From the NCBI GenBank assembly GCA_004535785.1, contig SPIB01000001.1:1499449-1535881 (forward strand): DNA of 36,433 nucleotides, written 5' to 3'. This DNA is from Gammaproteobacteria bacterium LSUCC0112. GTDB lineage: Bacteria > Pseudomonadota > Gammaproteobacteria > Pseudomonadales > Pseudohongiellaceae. Below the pieces are notes generated by a model. That model searched no databases. It saw only the letters and a program-made list of their open reading frames with translations, and was not told where the DNA came from. Shown piece after piece: positions 10,068-19,230 of the stretch. The stretch's first letter is position 1; each line of letters begins with the position of its first letter. The position numbers and the translations under genes are program-made.

Positions 10068-10199
10068 CTATAACACAGCGTTCAGGTCGATAAAATCGAG
10101 CCGGCGGCTGTCGGGCAGCGTACAAGCCCCAACAACCCACGTTTCAATCACCCGAGCCTCAACAAGCAAGGGCACAATAAACAAGAGAATAGGAAAAAC

Positions 10200-12335
10200 A
10201 TGAATAAAGCCAGGATCGTCTTGTTAGCCGTATTGGCAGCGGTGGTTGCGCTGTATCTGACACTGGATCTGGGGCAATACCTGACACTGGCCTACGCTCA
10301 GTCGCAGTTGGACACGTTACGAGATTTCAGTCGCAGCAATTTTGCACTGACCGCAGGGGTATTTTTTACGGCCTATGTGCTGGTGACGGCATTGTCTATC
10401 CCGGGGGCCGCCATCATGACACTGCTGGGCGGTGCTATTTTTGGACTGGGTTGGGGGCTGCTGCTGGTGTCTTTCGCTAGCACGTTGGGCGCAACATTGG
10501 CGTTTCTGGCCTCACGATTGTTGCTCCGCGACTATGTGCAGAATAAATTTGGCAGCTCGCTGAAAACGGTCAACGCTGGCGTTGAGCGTGATGGCGCGTT
10601 TTACCTGTTTACCTTGCGCATGATTCCGGTATTCCCGTTTTTCCTGATTAACTTGGTGATGGGGCTGACGCCCATCAAAACATTGACGTTTTTCTGGGTC
10701 AGTCAAACAGGCATGTTGATTGGTACCGCAGTCTACGTAAATGCTGGTGTTGAACTGGGCCAACTGAATTCATTGTCGGGATTGCTCAGTGGCTCACTGA
10801 TCCTGTCGTTTGCTTTGCTGGCGCTGTTGCCCTGGGTTGGCAAATTGCTGATCAGTGCCATCAAACGCAATCGCCTGACTAAAGCCTATACTCGCCCCAA
10901 GACGTTTGATACCAATCTGGTGGTCATCGGTGCCGGCTCGGGTGGCTTGGTGGCGTCCATTATCGCGGCGGGTGCCAAAGCCAACGTCATTCTTATTGAG
11001 AAACACAAAATGGGAGGCGACTGTCTTAACACCGGATGTGTGCCCAGCAAGACCCTGATCAGCAGTGCCAAAGTGGCGGAAACCATTCGTCAGGCTGAGG
11101 CATTTGGCATTCGTAATGCCAGTGGCACTGTCGATTTTGCAGCAGTCATGGAGCGGGTGCAGGGTGTCATCAAAACCATTGAGCCACATGACTCGGTCGA
11201 GCGTTTTACCGGGTTGGGTGTGGAATGCGTGCAGGGAGAAGCGTTTATCCGCTCTCCCTGGGAAGTGGAAGTGAATGGTCGCGTGATCACAACCCGATCC
11301 ATCATCGTGGCAACCGGCGCTCGTCCCTTTATCCCCGATGTGCCGGGATTGTCCGGCATCAGGTACTTGCACTCGGACAACGTCTGGGACATCCGTGAGC
11401 TGCCGGAACGTTTGCTGGTATTGGGCGGCGGCCCGATTGGTTGTGAACTGGCGCAGAGTTTTGCGCGACTGGGCTCCAACGTGAGCATTCTGGATCGTGC
11501 TGACCGGCTCATGTCCCGCGAGGATATCGAGGCAACCACGCTGATAGAGAGCAAATTCCGAGATCAGGGCATTACCTTGCTGTTAGGCCATCATATGCAG
11601 CAATTCGGTTCGGATGCCGAGGGTGATTTTCTGATCAGTCAGTCACCTGATGGCGCTGAGCATCGCATCAGCTTTAACAAGGTGCTGGTCGCGCTCGGCC
11701 GCAAGCCCAATGTGGAAGGCTTTGGTCTTGAGCAGCTGAAGATGCCGCTGACCCCGCAAGGCGCCATTCAAGTTAACGATGCGATGCAAACGGTGTATCC
11801 GACCATTTTTGCCTGCGGTGATGTAGCCGGTCCGTGGCAGTTTACACACATGGCATCCTTTCAAGCTTGGTATGCCACCCTGAATGCGCTTGCGGGAGGG
11901 CTGAAGACGTTTCGCGCCAATTATCGCGTAGTGCCTCGTGCGACCTTCACGGACCCGGAAGTGGCTCGTGTCGGGTTGAATGAACAGGAAGCCAATGAAC
12001 AAGGCGTCAAGTATGAGCTGACACACTTCAACCTTGACCGGTTGGATCGCGCGTTGGCAGATGGTCACGCGTATGGATTCATCAAGATTCTGACGGTACC
12101 CGGATCAGATAAAATTCTGGGCGTCACCATGGTAGGACCACAAGCGGGCGAGTTGATTGGCAGTTTTGTGTTTGCCATGACACACAATCTTGGGTTAAAG
12201 AAAATAGGTGGCACGACCCACATTTACCCGACAATGCTGGAAGGCAATCGTTTCGCGGCGAATGCCTGGCGCAGTGCACGGGTGCCACAGCATCTGTTGC
12301 CCTGGGCTGAGAAATTTTTCCGTTGGCGTCTGTAA
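10200..12335 (+). CDS. Fusion of TVP38/TMEM64 membrane domain and mercuric-reductase-like flavoprotein
   Basis: A 711-residue two-part protein. Residues 1 to about 225 form a multi-helix TVP38/TMEM64 (DedA-related) domain with the family loops PGAAIMTLLGGAIFG and RMIPVFPFFLIN. Residues about 235-711 form a class-I pyridine-nucleotide disulfide oxidoreductase. It has the FAD-binding GAGSGG (244-249), the redox pair CLNTGC (Cys275 and Cys280), a NAD(P)H-binding GGGPIGCELAQSF, and the second FAD contact FACGDVAGPWQFTH. In the C-terminal interface motif, HIYPTMLEG (from His674), Tyr676 stands where most relatives have the catalytic His. Mercuric reductases have Tyr there as well (PYLTMVEG). The protein lacks the N-terminal HMA domain and C-terminal Cys pair of MerA. 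It probably tethers a cytoplasmic reductase to the inner membrane; the substrate is unknown. Confidence 0.92.
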   Translation: MNKARIVLLAVLAAVVALYLTLDLGQYLTLAYAQSQLDTLRDFSRSNFALTAGVFFTAYVLVTALSIPGAAIMTLLGGAIFGLGWGLLLVSFASTLGATLAFLASRLLLRDYVQNKFGSSLKTVNAGVERDGAFYLFTLRMIPVFPFFLINLVMGLTPIKTLTFFWVSQTGMLIGTAVYVNAGVELGQLNSLSGLLSGSLILSFALLALLPWVGKLLISAIKRNRLTKAYTRPKTFDTNLVVIGAGSGGLVASIIAAGAKANVILIEKHKMGGDCLNTGCVPSKTLISSAKVAETIRQAEAFGIRNASGTVDFAAVMERVQGVIKTIEPHDSVERFTGLGVECVQGEAFIRSPWEVEVNGRVITTRSIIVATGARPFIPDVPGLSGIRYLHSDNVWDIRELPERLLVLGGGPIGCELAQSFARLGSNVSILDRADRLMSREDIEATTLIESKFRDQGITLLLGHHMQQFGSDAEGDFLISQSPDGAEHRISFNKVLVALGRKPNVEGFGLEQLKMPLTPQGAIQVNDAMQTVYPTIFACGDVAGPWQFTHMASFQAWYATLNALAGGLKTFRANYRVVPRATFTDPEVARVGLNEQEANEQGVKYELTHFNLDRLDRALADGHAYGFIKILTVPGSDKILGVTMVGPQAGELIGSFVFAMTHNLGLKKIGGTTHIYPTMLEGNRFAANAWRSARVPQHLLPWAEKFFRWRL

Positions 12336-12351
12336 CAACCGTCGAGTATAG

Positions 12352-12804
12352 CTAACGCTGTACAACAAACGAGGTAAAGTACAGGTTCATGATGCGATCG
12401 CCGGTGCTCGGACCTTCCAGAAAATCCAGCGCGGATCGAATTTCACCAAGCGCTTGCAGGCGCAACAACTCTTTACCCTGAGTAGAGGTGAGGTTTTCTT
12501 CCAGTTGGGCCGCCAGCAGAACCACAATCCTGTTGCGCAAATAGGGCAGGTGTTTATCGATCAGAGCGGCAGTGCCCGGCTCCATACGAACGGAAATATC
12601 AGCTTTGAGATATTTAAGTCGACCGGCGCCGTCGTAGTTGGTCACAAAACTCGGACCAAGACCGTAGTAGATCAAACCTGCCATGGCCGCAGCAGGGTCT
12701 TGTGCGGGTTCGGCGGCGAATGATGCGGAGGGTGCCGCCAGAATGAACAGCGCCACCAGGACACCAAAAAATGAAGTTCTGTACTGTGAATGAGGGGGTG
12801 TCAT
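12352..12804 (-). CDS. Exported FliL-family protein outside a flagellar operon
   Basis: A 150-residue protein. Its N terminus has a Sec-type signal (hydrophobic FFGVLVALFILAAP, cleavage probably after SFA or FAA). The remainder resembles the periplasmic domain of FliL: YYGLGPSFVTNY, GRLKYLKADISVRM, PYLRNRIVVLLA, a TQGKELLRLQAL segment, and an ending that matches the FliL C terminus (YFTSFVVQR). FliL normally supports the flagellar stator. Here no flagellar gene is nearby, and the usual anchor helix looks like a cleavable signal or a short uncleaved anchor. It converges on the TVP38 fusion gene (16 bases apart) and is divergent from the mechanosensitive channel. The family call is fairly firm; the function is unknown. 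Confidence 0.8.
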   Translation of the reverse strand: MTPPHSQYRTSFFGVLVALFILAAPSASFAAEPAQDPAAAMAGLIYYGLGPSFVTNYDGAGRLKYLKADISVRMEPGTAALIDKHLPYLRNRIVVLLAAQLEENLTSTQGKELLRLQALGEIRSALDFLEGPSTGDRIMNLYFTSFVVQR

Positions 12805-12918
12805 AATCGGGTTCTATCCTGTGGTGATGCTTATAGTGTCGGCTGTTGCCGGTAAGTCTTAAGTTTTTTTTGCTGCCGATGAGCAGAATGTAAACACGAC
12901 ATTGTCAGGAAGGTTTTT

Positions 12919-14199
12919 ATGACCGAGCAGATAGCCCGGCTGAATGAATTATTGCAACAATGGCCTTGGTTGTTGACGTTGATAGCGGTTGTAGCCTTAT
13001 TAACGGCCAGTTGGCTGGCAAATTTTGTCAGCAAACGCATTTTGGTTCGCGGCCTCTTATCCTTGCTGAAGGTGCCGGTCAGCGACAAGTCCCATGGTGG
13101 AACCAGCGCCCAATTCAAGCGCTTTGGGTTTATTGCCCGCCTGGCCAATATCATCCCGGCATTGGTGATCATTGTCGGGATCCGGTTTGTACCTGGCCTG
13201 CCGGAACAAGCGACTGTCGTCACGCTGAATATTGCCAGTGCCCTGATTATCCTGTCACTGGCCATGGCTTTATCAAATTTGTTGGATATGGCCAATGAGG
13301 TCTATCAACGCAGGCCCGACGCAGCAACTCGCCCTATCAAAGGGTATCTGCAGGTTTTAAAAATTGTTGTGTATGCAGTTGCTGTGCTGCTGATGATTGC
13401 AGCGATGCTCGATCGCTCTCCATTGATCCTGTTGTCAGGCCTTGGTGCGTTGGCAGCCGTGCTGATGTTGATTTTCCAGGACACCATTTTGTCATTGGTT
13501 GCCAGTGTGCAGATTGCATCGAATGACATTGTCAGGGTAGGCGACTGGGTTGAAATGCCGCAGTTAAATGCCGATGGTGACGTGGTGGATATCGCACTGC
13601 ATACCATCAAAATTCAAAACTGGGATCGCACCATCACTACGATTCCCACCAAACGTTTTATTTCTGATTCCTTTAAAAATTGGCGAGGCATGACGGAGTC
13701 TGGGGGCAGGCGCATCAAACGCTCTCTGTTTCTCGATCAGACCAGCGTGCGTTTTTTAAGCGCAGCTGAGTTAACACATTTGAGTCAGTTGGTGTTGTTG
13801 AGTGACTATCTGAGTGCCAAGCAGCAAGAAATTGCGCAATGGAACCAGAAGCTGGCTGAACGGGGTAAAGAGCCTGCCAACACCCGCCGCATCACCAACC
13901 TTGGTACTTTCAGGGCTTATGTGGAAAATTATCTGCGTCAACATCCGCGGGTAAATCAGGGTATGACGCAAATCGTCAGGCATCTGAATCCGACGCCAGA
14001 AGGCTTGCCAATCGAAGTGTATTGTTTTACCAATACCGTTGAGTGGGTGCCCTATGAGGCGATTCAGTCAGATATTTTTGACCATCTACTGTCAATACTG
14101 CCAGAATTCGGCCTGCGCGTTTTCCAACAACCAAGTGGTGCAGATATGCAGCGCTGGTCAGCAGGTGCGGGCGCTGACATTCGACCATTACAGGACTGA
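12919..14199 (+). CDS. ybdG: MscS-family mechanosensitive channel, YbdG type
   Basis: Inner-membrane channel that opens under membrane tension and releases solutes after hypo-osmotic shock; E. coli YbdG gives the small MscM-type conductance. The 426 residues align by eye with YbdG over the whole second half. It has several N-terminal helices, the pore-lining block LLSGLGALAAVLMLIFQD, then the beta domain (RVGDWVEMP, IKIQNWDRTITTIPT), SFKNWRGM and SGGRRIKRS. The C-terminal part contains LGTFRAYVENYLRQHP and EVYCFTNTVEW. The ATG is preceded by AGGAAGG. dsbB follows after two bases, so the two are very likely co-transcribed. Confidence 0.93.
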   Translation: MTEQIARLNELLQQWPWLLTLIAVVALLTASWLANFVSKRILVRGLLSLLKVPVSDKSHGGTSAQFKRFGFIARLANIIPALVIIVGIRFVPGLPEQATVVTLNIASALIILSLAMALSNLLDMANEVYQRRPDAATRPIKGYLQVLKIVVYAVAVLLMIAAMLDRSPLILLSGLGALAAVLMLIFQDTILSLVASVQIASNDIVRVGDWVEMPQLNADGDVVDIALHTIKIQNWDRTITTIPTKRFISDSFKNWRGMTESGGRRIKRSLFLDQTSVRFLSAAELTHLSQLVLLSDYLSAKQQEIAQWNQKLAERGKEPANTRRITNLGTFRAYVENYLRQHPRVNQGMTQIVRHLNPTPEGLPIEVYCFTNTVEWVPYEAIQSDIFDHLLSILPEFGLRVFQQPSGADMQRWSAGAGADIRPLQD

Positions 14200-14201
14200 A
14201 C

Positions 14202-14714
14202 ATGATGATTGCACGACTCTTGGAAATGATGCCCGGTTCGCGTTTGTTGAACTTTCTGGTGTTTGTAGCGACAGTAGTCATTATCGGGATCGCGCTCTAC
14301 ATGGAGCATGTGATGCTGCTGCAGCCTTGTGGTCTGTGTATCACTCAGCGGGTGTTTGTGGTGCTGGCCGGGTTGGTGTGTCTGGCGGCGGCTATTCATA
14401 ATCCGGGTGCAACGGGTCGGCGTAATTATGGAATCGGCGCAGCGGCGATGTGTGTCACCGGCGGCTATTTTGCCATGCGTCAGATCTGGTTGACCTATTT
14501 GCCCGAGGATCAGGTCCCGGCGTGTGGACCGGGGTTCAACTATGTCCTGAACAATTTCCCGCTGATGGATACGTTGAGTTTCCTGCTAAAAGGTGACGGC
14601 AATTGCGCCGAAGTCAGCTGGCGCTTCCTTGGCATTTTTTCAATCCCGGAACTCTCGTTGATGGGATTTGTTGCCTTATTTGCCTTGTGCCTGTACCAAG
14701 GCTTTCGGCGCTAA
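14202..14714 (+). CDS. dsbB: Disulfide bond formation protein B
   Basis: Inner-membrane quinone reductase that re-oxidises periplasmic DsbA and passes electrons to ubiquinone. The 170 residues have four membrane helices. Both essential cysteine pairs are present: Cys43 and Cys46 in QPCGLCITQR (first periplasmic loop), and Cys108 and Cys135 in the second loop. DsbA is not in the window. The start is an ATG two bases after the ybdG stop, and a second ATG follows directly. The stop codon overlaps the gshA stop codon on the other strand by two bases. Confidence 0.96.
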   Translation: MMIARLLEMMPGSRLLNFLVFVATVVIIGIALYMEHVMLLQPCGLCITQRVFVVLAGLVCLAAAIHNPGATGRRNYGIGAAAMCVTGGYFAMRQIWLTYLPEDQVPACGPGFNYVLNNFPLMDTLSFLLKGDGNCAEVSWRFLGIFSIPELSLMGFVALFALCLYQGFRR

Positions 14715-16324
14715 AGGCGGTAATCGTTCCATTGCGCCAGATACTCATCGAAACTGAGTGTATCCTGTGCTTCGATGCTGGCCTGTGCCGCTAATGATTG
14801 TGCGCTGGCAGCAGTAAAATGATCGCGTCGGGCTGACAGCATCTCGCTTTGCGCGAAGTGTGTCAGTGCCTGTTCCGATGCCTGCATACCAAACTTGCAA
14901 AAAGGGATGCCTTGCTCACGCATGCGTTGCAGAATCTGTGCAGAAGGCGTCAGTTCAGGGTTTTCAACTTTGGCGACTTGAGCACTCACTGCGGCGCTGT
15001 AACAGGCGCTCTCGTGAGAGTGATCAAGAATCGCCGCGGTGTACCGTATATCATCCAATAATTCGTTAGCCCATTGTTTGAGCAGAACAGGTTGTTCGTG
15101 TCTGCTTAACATTAGCCCGGGCTCACGGCCCCGATTGACCGCAAGAGACAGATTTTGCACGCTTTCGTACGATTCCGCCTGCTCACACCACGGGCTGTCG
15201 GACAACAGACAATACAGCAGGAAAGCATCCAGAAAATGAATCTGCTCGCTGTTGATGCCAACCGGTAAAAACGGGTTCAAATCCAGCGCCCGCACTTCAA
15301 CGTACTGAATGCCACGCTCTTTTAACAACTGCAGCGGACGTTTACCTTCACCCACTCGCTTGGGGCGAATGGTGGCGTAAAATTCGTTTTCGAGTTGCAG
15401 CAGGTTTGTGTTCATTTGCAGCTTGATACCGTCTTTTTCCAGACCTATCGCTTCGTATGCGGGGTAGGACGTCGACAAGGCAGCATAAAGGCTGTCGATA
15501 TAATTGTTAATGTCGTTGTAACACACATAAATCGAGCGTTGTGCATCACTGCGATAACCCAAATCACCCATGCGTAAACAGGTGGCATAAGGTTTATAAA
15601 GCGTGTATTGGTCCAGCGTCTCCAGGTCATGTTCTCGACCTGCCGTAAAACAGCTGCAGACCGCTGGCGATGCGCCGAACAGGTAAACCAGCAGCCATGA
15701 GTAACGATGGTAGTTACGAATCAGCCGCAAATAATGTCGTGTCTGAAAATCCTGCAACGGTTCAGTCGAGCCCAATACTGCGCGATAATCCTGCCAGAAC
15801 ATCTCAGGCATGGAAAAATTGTAATGAATACCCGCAATAGTCTGCATCTTGCGACTGTATCGATGGCCAAGCCCTTCCCGGTACAGGGTTTTTAACTTGC
15901 CGGTATTCGAGCTGCCATACTGTGCAAGCGGAATTTGTTCTTCACTTTCCAGCAGGCAGGGCATGCTGGATACCCACAGGCGCTCACCTGCCGGCAAATT
16001 GTCATAGGTGAACTTATGAATGTCAGTTAAAAAATCGATGCATTCATCCGCCGAGCCGGTCACCGGGGTAATCAGCTCAATCAGCGCTTCCGAGTAGTCA
16101 GTGGTGATATAGGGGTGCGTGAGAGCGGACCCCATCGCAACCGGGTGCGGCGTCTGTGCCAACCGGCCTTGCGGCGTAACACGCAGACTTTCCTTTTCTA
16201 TACCGCGTCGGATACTTGCCCATTCTGCTTTGAAAACAGGCAAGTCAAATCGATCCAGCGCGCTGGTGTAATCTACTGTTCTGGCCTTGGCGGCAAGGCT
16301 GCCGCCATGTTCGGGTGTTGACAA
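14711..16324 (-). CDS. gshA: Glutamate-cysteine ligase
   Basis: ATP-dependent first step of glutathione synthesis, joining glutamate and cysteine in the cytosol. It belongs to the gammaproteobacterial GshA type: IRRGIEKESLRV near the N terminus (Glu residues bind metal), YITTDYSEALIELITP, GIHYNFSMP, and YVEVRALDLNPF. At about 537 residues it is a little longer than the 518 of E. coli. I chose TTG at 16324 because AAGG lies 8 bases upstream and the start falls just after the pckA stop. An earlier TTG at 16363 would overlap pckA by 29 bases. It follows pckA closely enough to be translated from the same transcript. Confidence 0.94.
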   Translation of the reverse strand: MSTPEHGGSLAAKARTVDYTSALDRFDLPVFKAEWASIRRGIEKESLRVTPQGRLAQTPHPVAMGSALTHPYITTDYSEALIELITPVTGSADECIDFLTDIHKFTYDNLPAGERLWVSSMPCLLESEEQIPLAQYGSSNTGKLKTLYREGLGHRYSRKMQTIAGIHYNFSMPEMFWQDYRAVLGSTEPLQDFQTRHYLRLIRNYHRYSWLLVYLFGASPAVCSCFTAGREHDLETLDQYTLYKPYATCLRMGDLGYRSDAQRSIYVCYNDINNYIDSLYAALSTSYPAYEAIGLEKDGIKLQMNTNLLQLENEFYATIRPKRVGEGKRPLQLLKERGIQYVEVRALDLNPFLPVGINSEQIHFLDAFLLYCLLSDSPWCEQAESYESVQNLSLAVNRGREPGLMLSRHEQPVLLKQWANELLDDIRYTAAILDHSHESACYSAAVSAQVAKVENPELTPSAQILQRMREQGIPFCKFGMQASEQALTHFAQSEMLSARRDHFTAASAQSLAAQASIEAQDTLSFDEYLAQWNDYRL

Positions 16325-16334
16325 GATGTCGACC

Positions 16335-17924
16335 TTAACTGAGTTGCGGACCCGCGGCCACAATGGCCTCAGACACCTTGAAGCGTTTAAAGTTTGTGCA
16401 GAACTGATTGATTAGGTCTGCAGCCTTTGCGTCATATTTGGCTGGATCTGACCAGGTGTTCCGTGGGTTGAGCAAGGCACTTTCAACACCGGGTACCTCG
16501 GTTGGAATTGTCAGATTGATGCCGCTGAGATGTTGTGTCGGGGCGTTTCTCAATGCGCCGCTCTGGATAGCGTGCAGGACGGCACGTGTTGCCGGAATGC
16601 TGAAACGTTTACCAATCCCGTGCGGGCCACCGGTCCAGCCGGTGTTGACCAAGTAAACCTGGCTGTCAAATTCCGCAATGCGTTTGATCAGCAAGTCTGC
16701 ATAAACACCCGCCGGACGTGGGAAAAAGGGTGCCCCGAAACACACTGAAAACGTGGACTTGATGCCGTCGCCCGAGCCAACTTCCGTTGATCCTACCAGT
16801 GCTGTGTATCCGCTAAGGAAATGATAGGCCGCCGCTTCCGGTGACAGGATTGACACGGGCGGCAACACGCCGGTGAGGTCACAGGTCAGGAATACGATGG
16901 ATTTGGGTTCACCCGCGCGGTTTGCTTCAATTCGCTGGTTGATATGAGTCAGCGGGTAACAGGCGCGTGTATTCTCGGTCAGGCGCGTATCGGCGTAATC
17001 TGCGGTGCGGGCATGATCGTCAATGATGACGTTTTCAATGACGGCACCAAATTTGATGGCATCCCAGATCACCGGCTCATTTTTCTGGCTCAGGTTGATA
17101 CATTTGGCATAACAGCCGCCTTCCAGATTAAAGACAGTACCTTTTCCCCAGCCGTGTTCGTCGTCACCAATCAGGTAGCGCTCTTCATCAGCAGACAAGG
17201 TGGTTTTGCCTGTGCCTGACAGGCCAAAAAACAGACAAACGTCACCCGCTTCACCAACGTTGGCAGAACAATGCATCGGCAACACATCTTTTGCCGGCAA
17301 CAGGAAGTTCTGCACTGAGAACATGGATTTTTTCATTTCACCGGCATAACGCGCGCCAGCCAACAGGACTTTGCGCTGGGCAAAATTCAGAATCACAGCC
17401 ACATCGCTGTTTGTGCCATCACGCGCAGGATCGCACACAAAATCAGGGGCACTGACTATTTGCCACTGATCTTTGTTTTTCGGGTTGTAGTTTTCATTGG
17501 CTTTGATAAACAGGGTGGTTCCGAACAGGCAGTGCCACACATACTGGGCATTCACCTGTACAGGAATATAGTGCTCAGGATCGGCGCCAACATGCAGGTC
17601 GGCAACAAACAGGTCTTTGTCACTCAGAAATTCGTTAACGCGCGCCCACAGTGCGTCAAATTTATCAGCGTCAAACGGCTGATTAACCACGCCCCAATCT
17701 ATCTCATTCTCGCTGCCAGCTTCTTTAACAATAAATCGGTCCTTGGGGCTTCGACCGGTGCGCTTGCCTGTTTCAACGACCAGTGCGCCGTTGTCTGCCA
17801 GCCGTCCCTCCTGACGCTGAACCGCCATTTCCACCAACTGGCTGGGCGCCAGGTTGCGGTAAACGGTGCGGTTGGTTTCCTTGATTATTTCCTGGCAAAT
17901 GGCGTTTGAGCGCTGGTTGGTCAT
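16335..17924 (-). CDS. pckA: Phosphoenolpyruvate carboxykinase (ATP)
   Basis: Gluconeogenic enzyme that converts oxaloacetate and ATP to phosphoenolpyruvate, CO2 and ADP. The 529 residues are typical of the ATP type. The P-loop [11 protein letters not shown] lies near residue 240 and is followed by the kinase-2 region LIGDDEHGW and [11 protein letters not shown]. The substrate-binding [10 protein letters not shown] near the N terminus and the late block [14 protein letters not shown] are present. ATG 17924 is preceded by AAGGA. It lies downstream of yrfG and hslR, as in enterobacteria, but without hslO between hslR and pckA. gshA follows directly. Confidence 0.98.
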   Translation of the reverse strand: MTNQRSNAICQEIIKETNRTVYRNLAPSQLVEMAVQRQEGRLADNGALVVETGKRTGRSPKDRFIVKEAGSENEIDWGVVNQPFDADKFDALWARVNEFLSDKDLFVADLHVGADPEHYIPVQVNAQYVWHCLFGTTLFIKANENYNPKNKDQWQIVSAPDFVCDPARDGTNSDVAVILNFAQRKVLLAGARYAGEMKKSMFSVQNFLLPAKDVLPMHCSANVGEAGDVCLFFGLSGTGKTTLSADEERYLIGDDEHGWGKGTVFNLEGGCYAKCINLSQKNEPVIWDAIKFGAVIENVIIDDHARTADYADTRLTENTRACYPLTHINQRIEANRAGEPKSIVFLTCDLTGVLPPVSILSPEAAAYHFLSGYTALVGSTEVGSGDGIKSTFSVCFGAPFFPRPAGVYADLLIKRIAEFDSQVYLVNTGWTGGPHGIGKRFSIPATRAVLHAIQSGALRNAPTQHLSGINLTIPTEVPGVESALLNPRNTWSDPAKYDAKAADLINQFCTNFKRFKVSEAIVAAGPQLS

Positions 17925-17990
17925 GCCCCTGCTTCCTTGTTACCGGCATTGCCTCAAAATTAGCGAAGCATCAGGCGGTATTTAATGAGC

Positions 17991-18060
17991 TGAATTCACT
18001 GGTTTTGAATTCAAATTGTTTATAAAGACTTCATGTTTTTTTCAGTGCCGGCATTATGCC
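17991..18060. promoter_or_regulatory. Palindromes upstream of pckA
   Basis: Two copies of the 8-base palindrome TGAATTCA (17991-17998 and 18006-18013) start 15 bases apart. Further upstream of pckA is an 11-base palindrome, GGCATTATGCC (18050-18060). A TATAAA (minus strand, near 18020) lies between them but lacks a good -35 partner. Such spacing would suit an operator controlling pckA. This rests on symmetry alone. Confidence 0.35.
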
Positions 18061-18112
18061 AAAAAACAGCTGGAGTGCATACCAACGGCTGGCATCTGGA
18101 TTGCCTAAACCC

Positions 18113-18529
18113 TTACTCGTACCGCGCCTTCATCGCCTGACGTTGACGTCGTTCTTTTTTGTCAGGCTTTTCGTTGGCAAATGACCCGGCGGCCTGAAAT
18201 TTCCGCTGCTCTGCCAGTGTTTCACGCTTCTGCCGACTGTCGTCGGATTCGGTATATAACAATTGTGCCTCTGGCGCGCTGCGTCTTTGTTCAGACACGC
18301 CGGTGACCAATAAAGTTCTTTCATCCCAGCCCTGGCGAACAATCAGGACAGTACCGATCGCGATTTCCTTACCGGGTTTGGGCTTATGGCCGTCTATGCT
18401 GACCTTGCCACCTTCAACCGCATCTTTGGCGAGTGCCCGGGTTTTGAACAAGCGGGCGGCCCACAGCCACTTGTCCAGCCTGACTTTGCCGGGTGTGTTG
18501 TTTCCCGCGTCTTGCCTGTTGTTGCTCAT
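18113..18529 (-). CDS. hslR: Heat shock protein 15, S4-domain RNA-binding protein
   Basis: Hsp15 binds free 50S subunits that still carry a nascent chain and helps recycle them. The 138 residues begin with the S4 RNA-binding domain (VRLDKWLWAARLFKTRALA, then GGKVSIDG). They end in a basic, glutamine-rich tail typical of Hsp15. The start codon overlaps the yrfG stop in an ATGA, so the two are translationally coupled, as in the enterobacterial yrfG-hslR order. The next enterobacterial gene, hslO (Hsp33), is missing here. Confidence 0.95.
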   Translation of the reverse strand: MSNNRQDAGNNTPGKVRLDKWLWAARLFKTRALAKDAVEGGKVSIDGHKPKPGKEIAIGTVLIVRQGWDERTLLVTGVSEQRRSAPEAQLLYTESDDSRQKRETLAEQRKFQAAGSFANEKPDKKERRQRQAMKARYE

Positions 18530-19203
18530 ACCGGAAGTTTAGTGTCCTGTGGTGTCGGAAGTATGTCAGCAAAATCTTCAATATGGACGAATTCATCAGA
18601 ATACAAGGGCGGGCGTTGACTGTCTGGCTGTCGTATAGCAAACAAATGTTTGATGCCTTCAGCGCGTGCCTGTCGCAACACGTGCAGATTGTCGTCAAAC
18701 AAGACGGTGTGTTGGGGGTCAAAAAACTGATGAGACTGCAGTCGCTGCCAGAAACCATGATTTTCTTTGGCAAGCCCCAGCGTATGTGAACTGACAATGT
18801 GATGGAAATGTTGATCCAGCCGGGTATGTTCCATTTTCAAACGCAGGCTGCCGGGGTGAGCATTGGTGACCAGAAACAGCTGCTTGTCGATGTTGGTTAA
18901 TCCTTGCAGGAAAACATCGACATTGGGCCTGACGGCAATTTTATGTCGCCATTGTTCTTTGAGTTGCTGGATATCTATCCCCAGTTTTTTTGTCCAGAAA
19001 TCGATGCAGTACCAGTCAAGTTGCCCGTGCATGGATTGGTAGAGTTGGCCGAGCTCCTGCCAGGCTTGCTCAGGAGTCAGGCCAACACGCGCCCCCCAGG
19101 TTTCCGGAACCAATGTTTCCCAGAAATAATTGTCAAAATGTAAATCCAGCAAGGTGCCATCCATGTCGAACAGCACGGTGTCGATGTCAGACCATTCCAG
19201 CAT
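18526..19203 (-). CDS. yrfG: HAD-family GMP/IMP nucleotidase
   Basis: Haloacid dehalogenase-like hydrolase of 225 residues. E. coli YrfG dephosphorylates purine monophosphates (GMP, IMP). The nucleophile motif DMDGTLLDLHFDNYFW starts at Asp13; Asp13 and Asp15 are the catalytic pair, and the LDLHFDN continuation is characteristic of YrfG. Motif II is FLVTNAHP, and the late metal-binding motif is LFDDNLHVL. Only 27 bases separate its start from the divergent cysQ start, so the promoters must overlap the opposite coding regions or each other. It heads the set yrfG-hslR. Confidence 0.92.
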   Translation of the reverse strand: MLEWSDIDTVLFDMDGTLLDLHFDNYFWETLVPETWGARVGLTPEQAWQELGQLYQSMHGQLDWYCIDFWTKKLGIDIQQLKEQWRHKIAVRPNVDVFLQGLTNIDKQLFLVTNAHPGSLRLKMEHTRLDQHFHHIVSSHTLGLAKENHGFWQRLQSHQFFDPQHTVLFDDNLHVLRQARAEGIKHLFAIRQPDSQRPPLYSDEFVHIEDFADILPTPQDTKLPV

Positions 19204-19230
19204 CAGGTAGAATCCGGGTCAGGAAAAAAT

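Noticed and set aside
10200-12335. True mercuric reductase within a mercury resistance operon
   Set aside because: There is no HMA domain, no terminal Cys pair and no merR, merT or merP nearby. Only the redox fold and the Tyr substitution resemble MerA.
17991-18013. Cra (FruR) binding site upstream of pckA
   Set aside because: Cra sites resemble TGAATCGATTCA with a longer core. The TGAATTCA copies are too short and the spacing does not fit.
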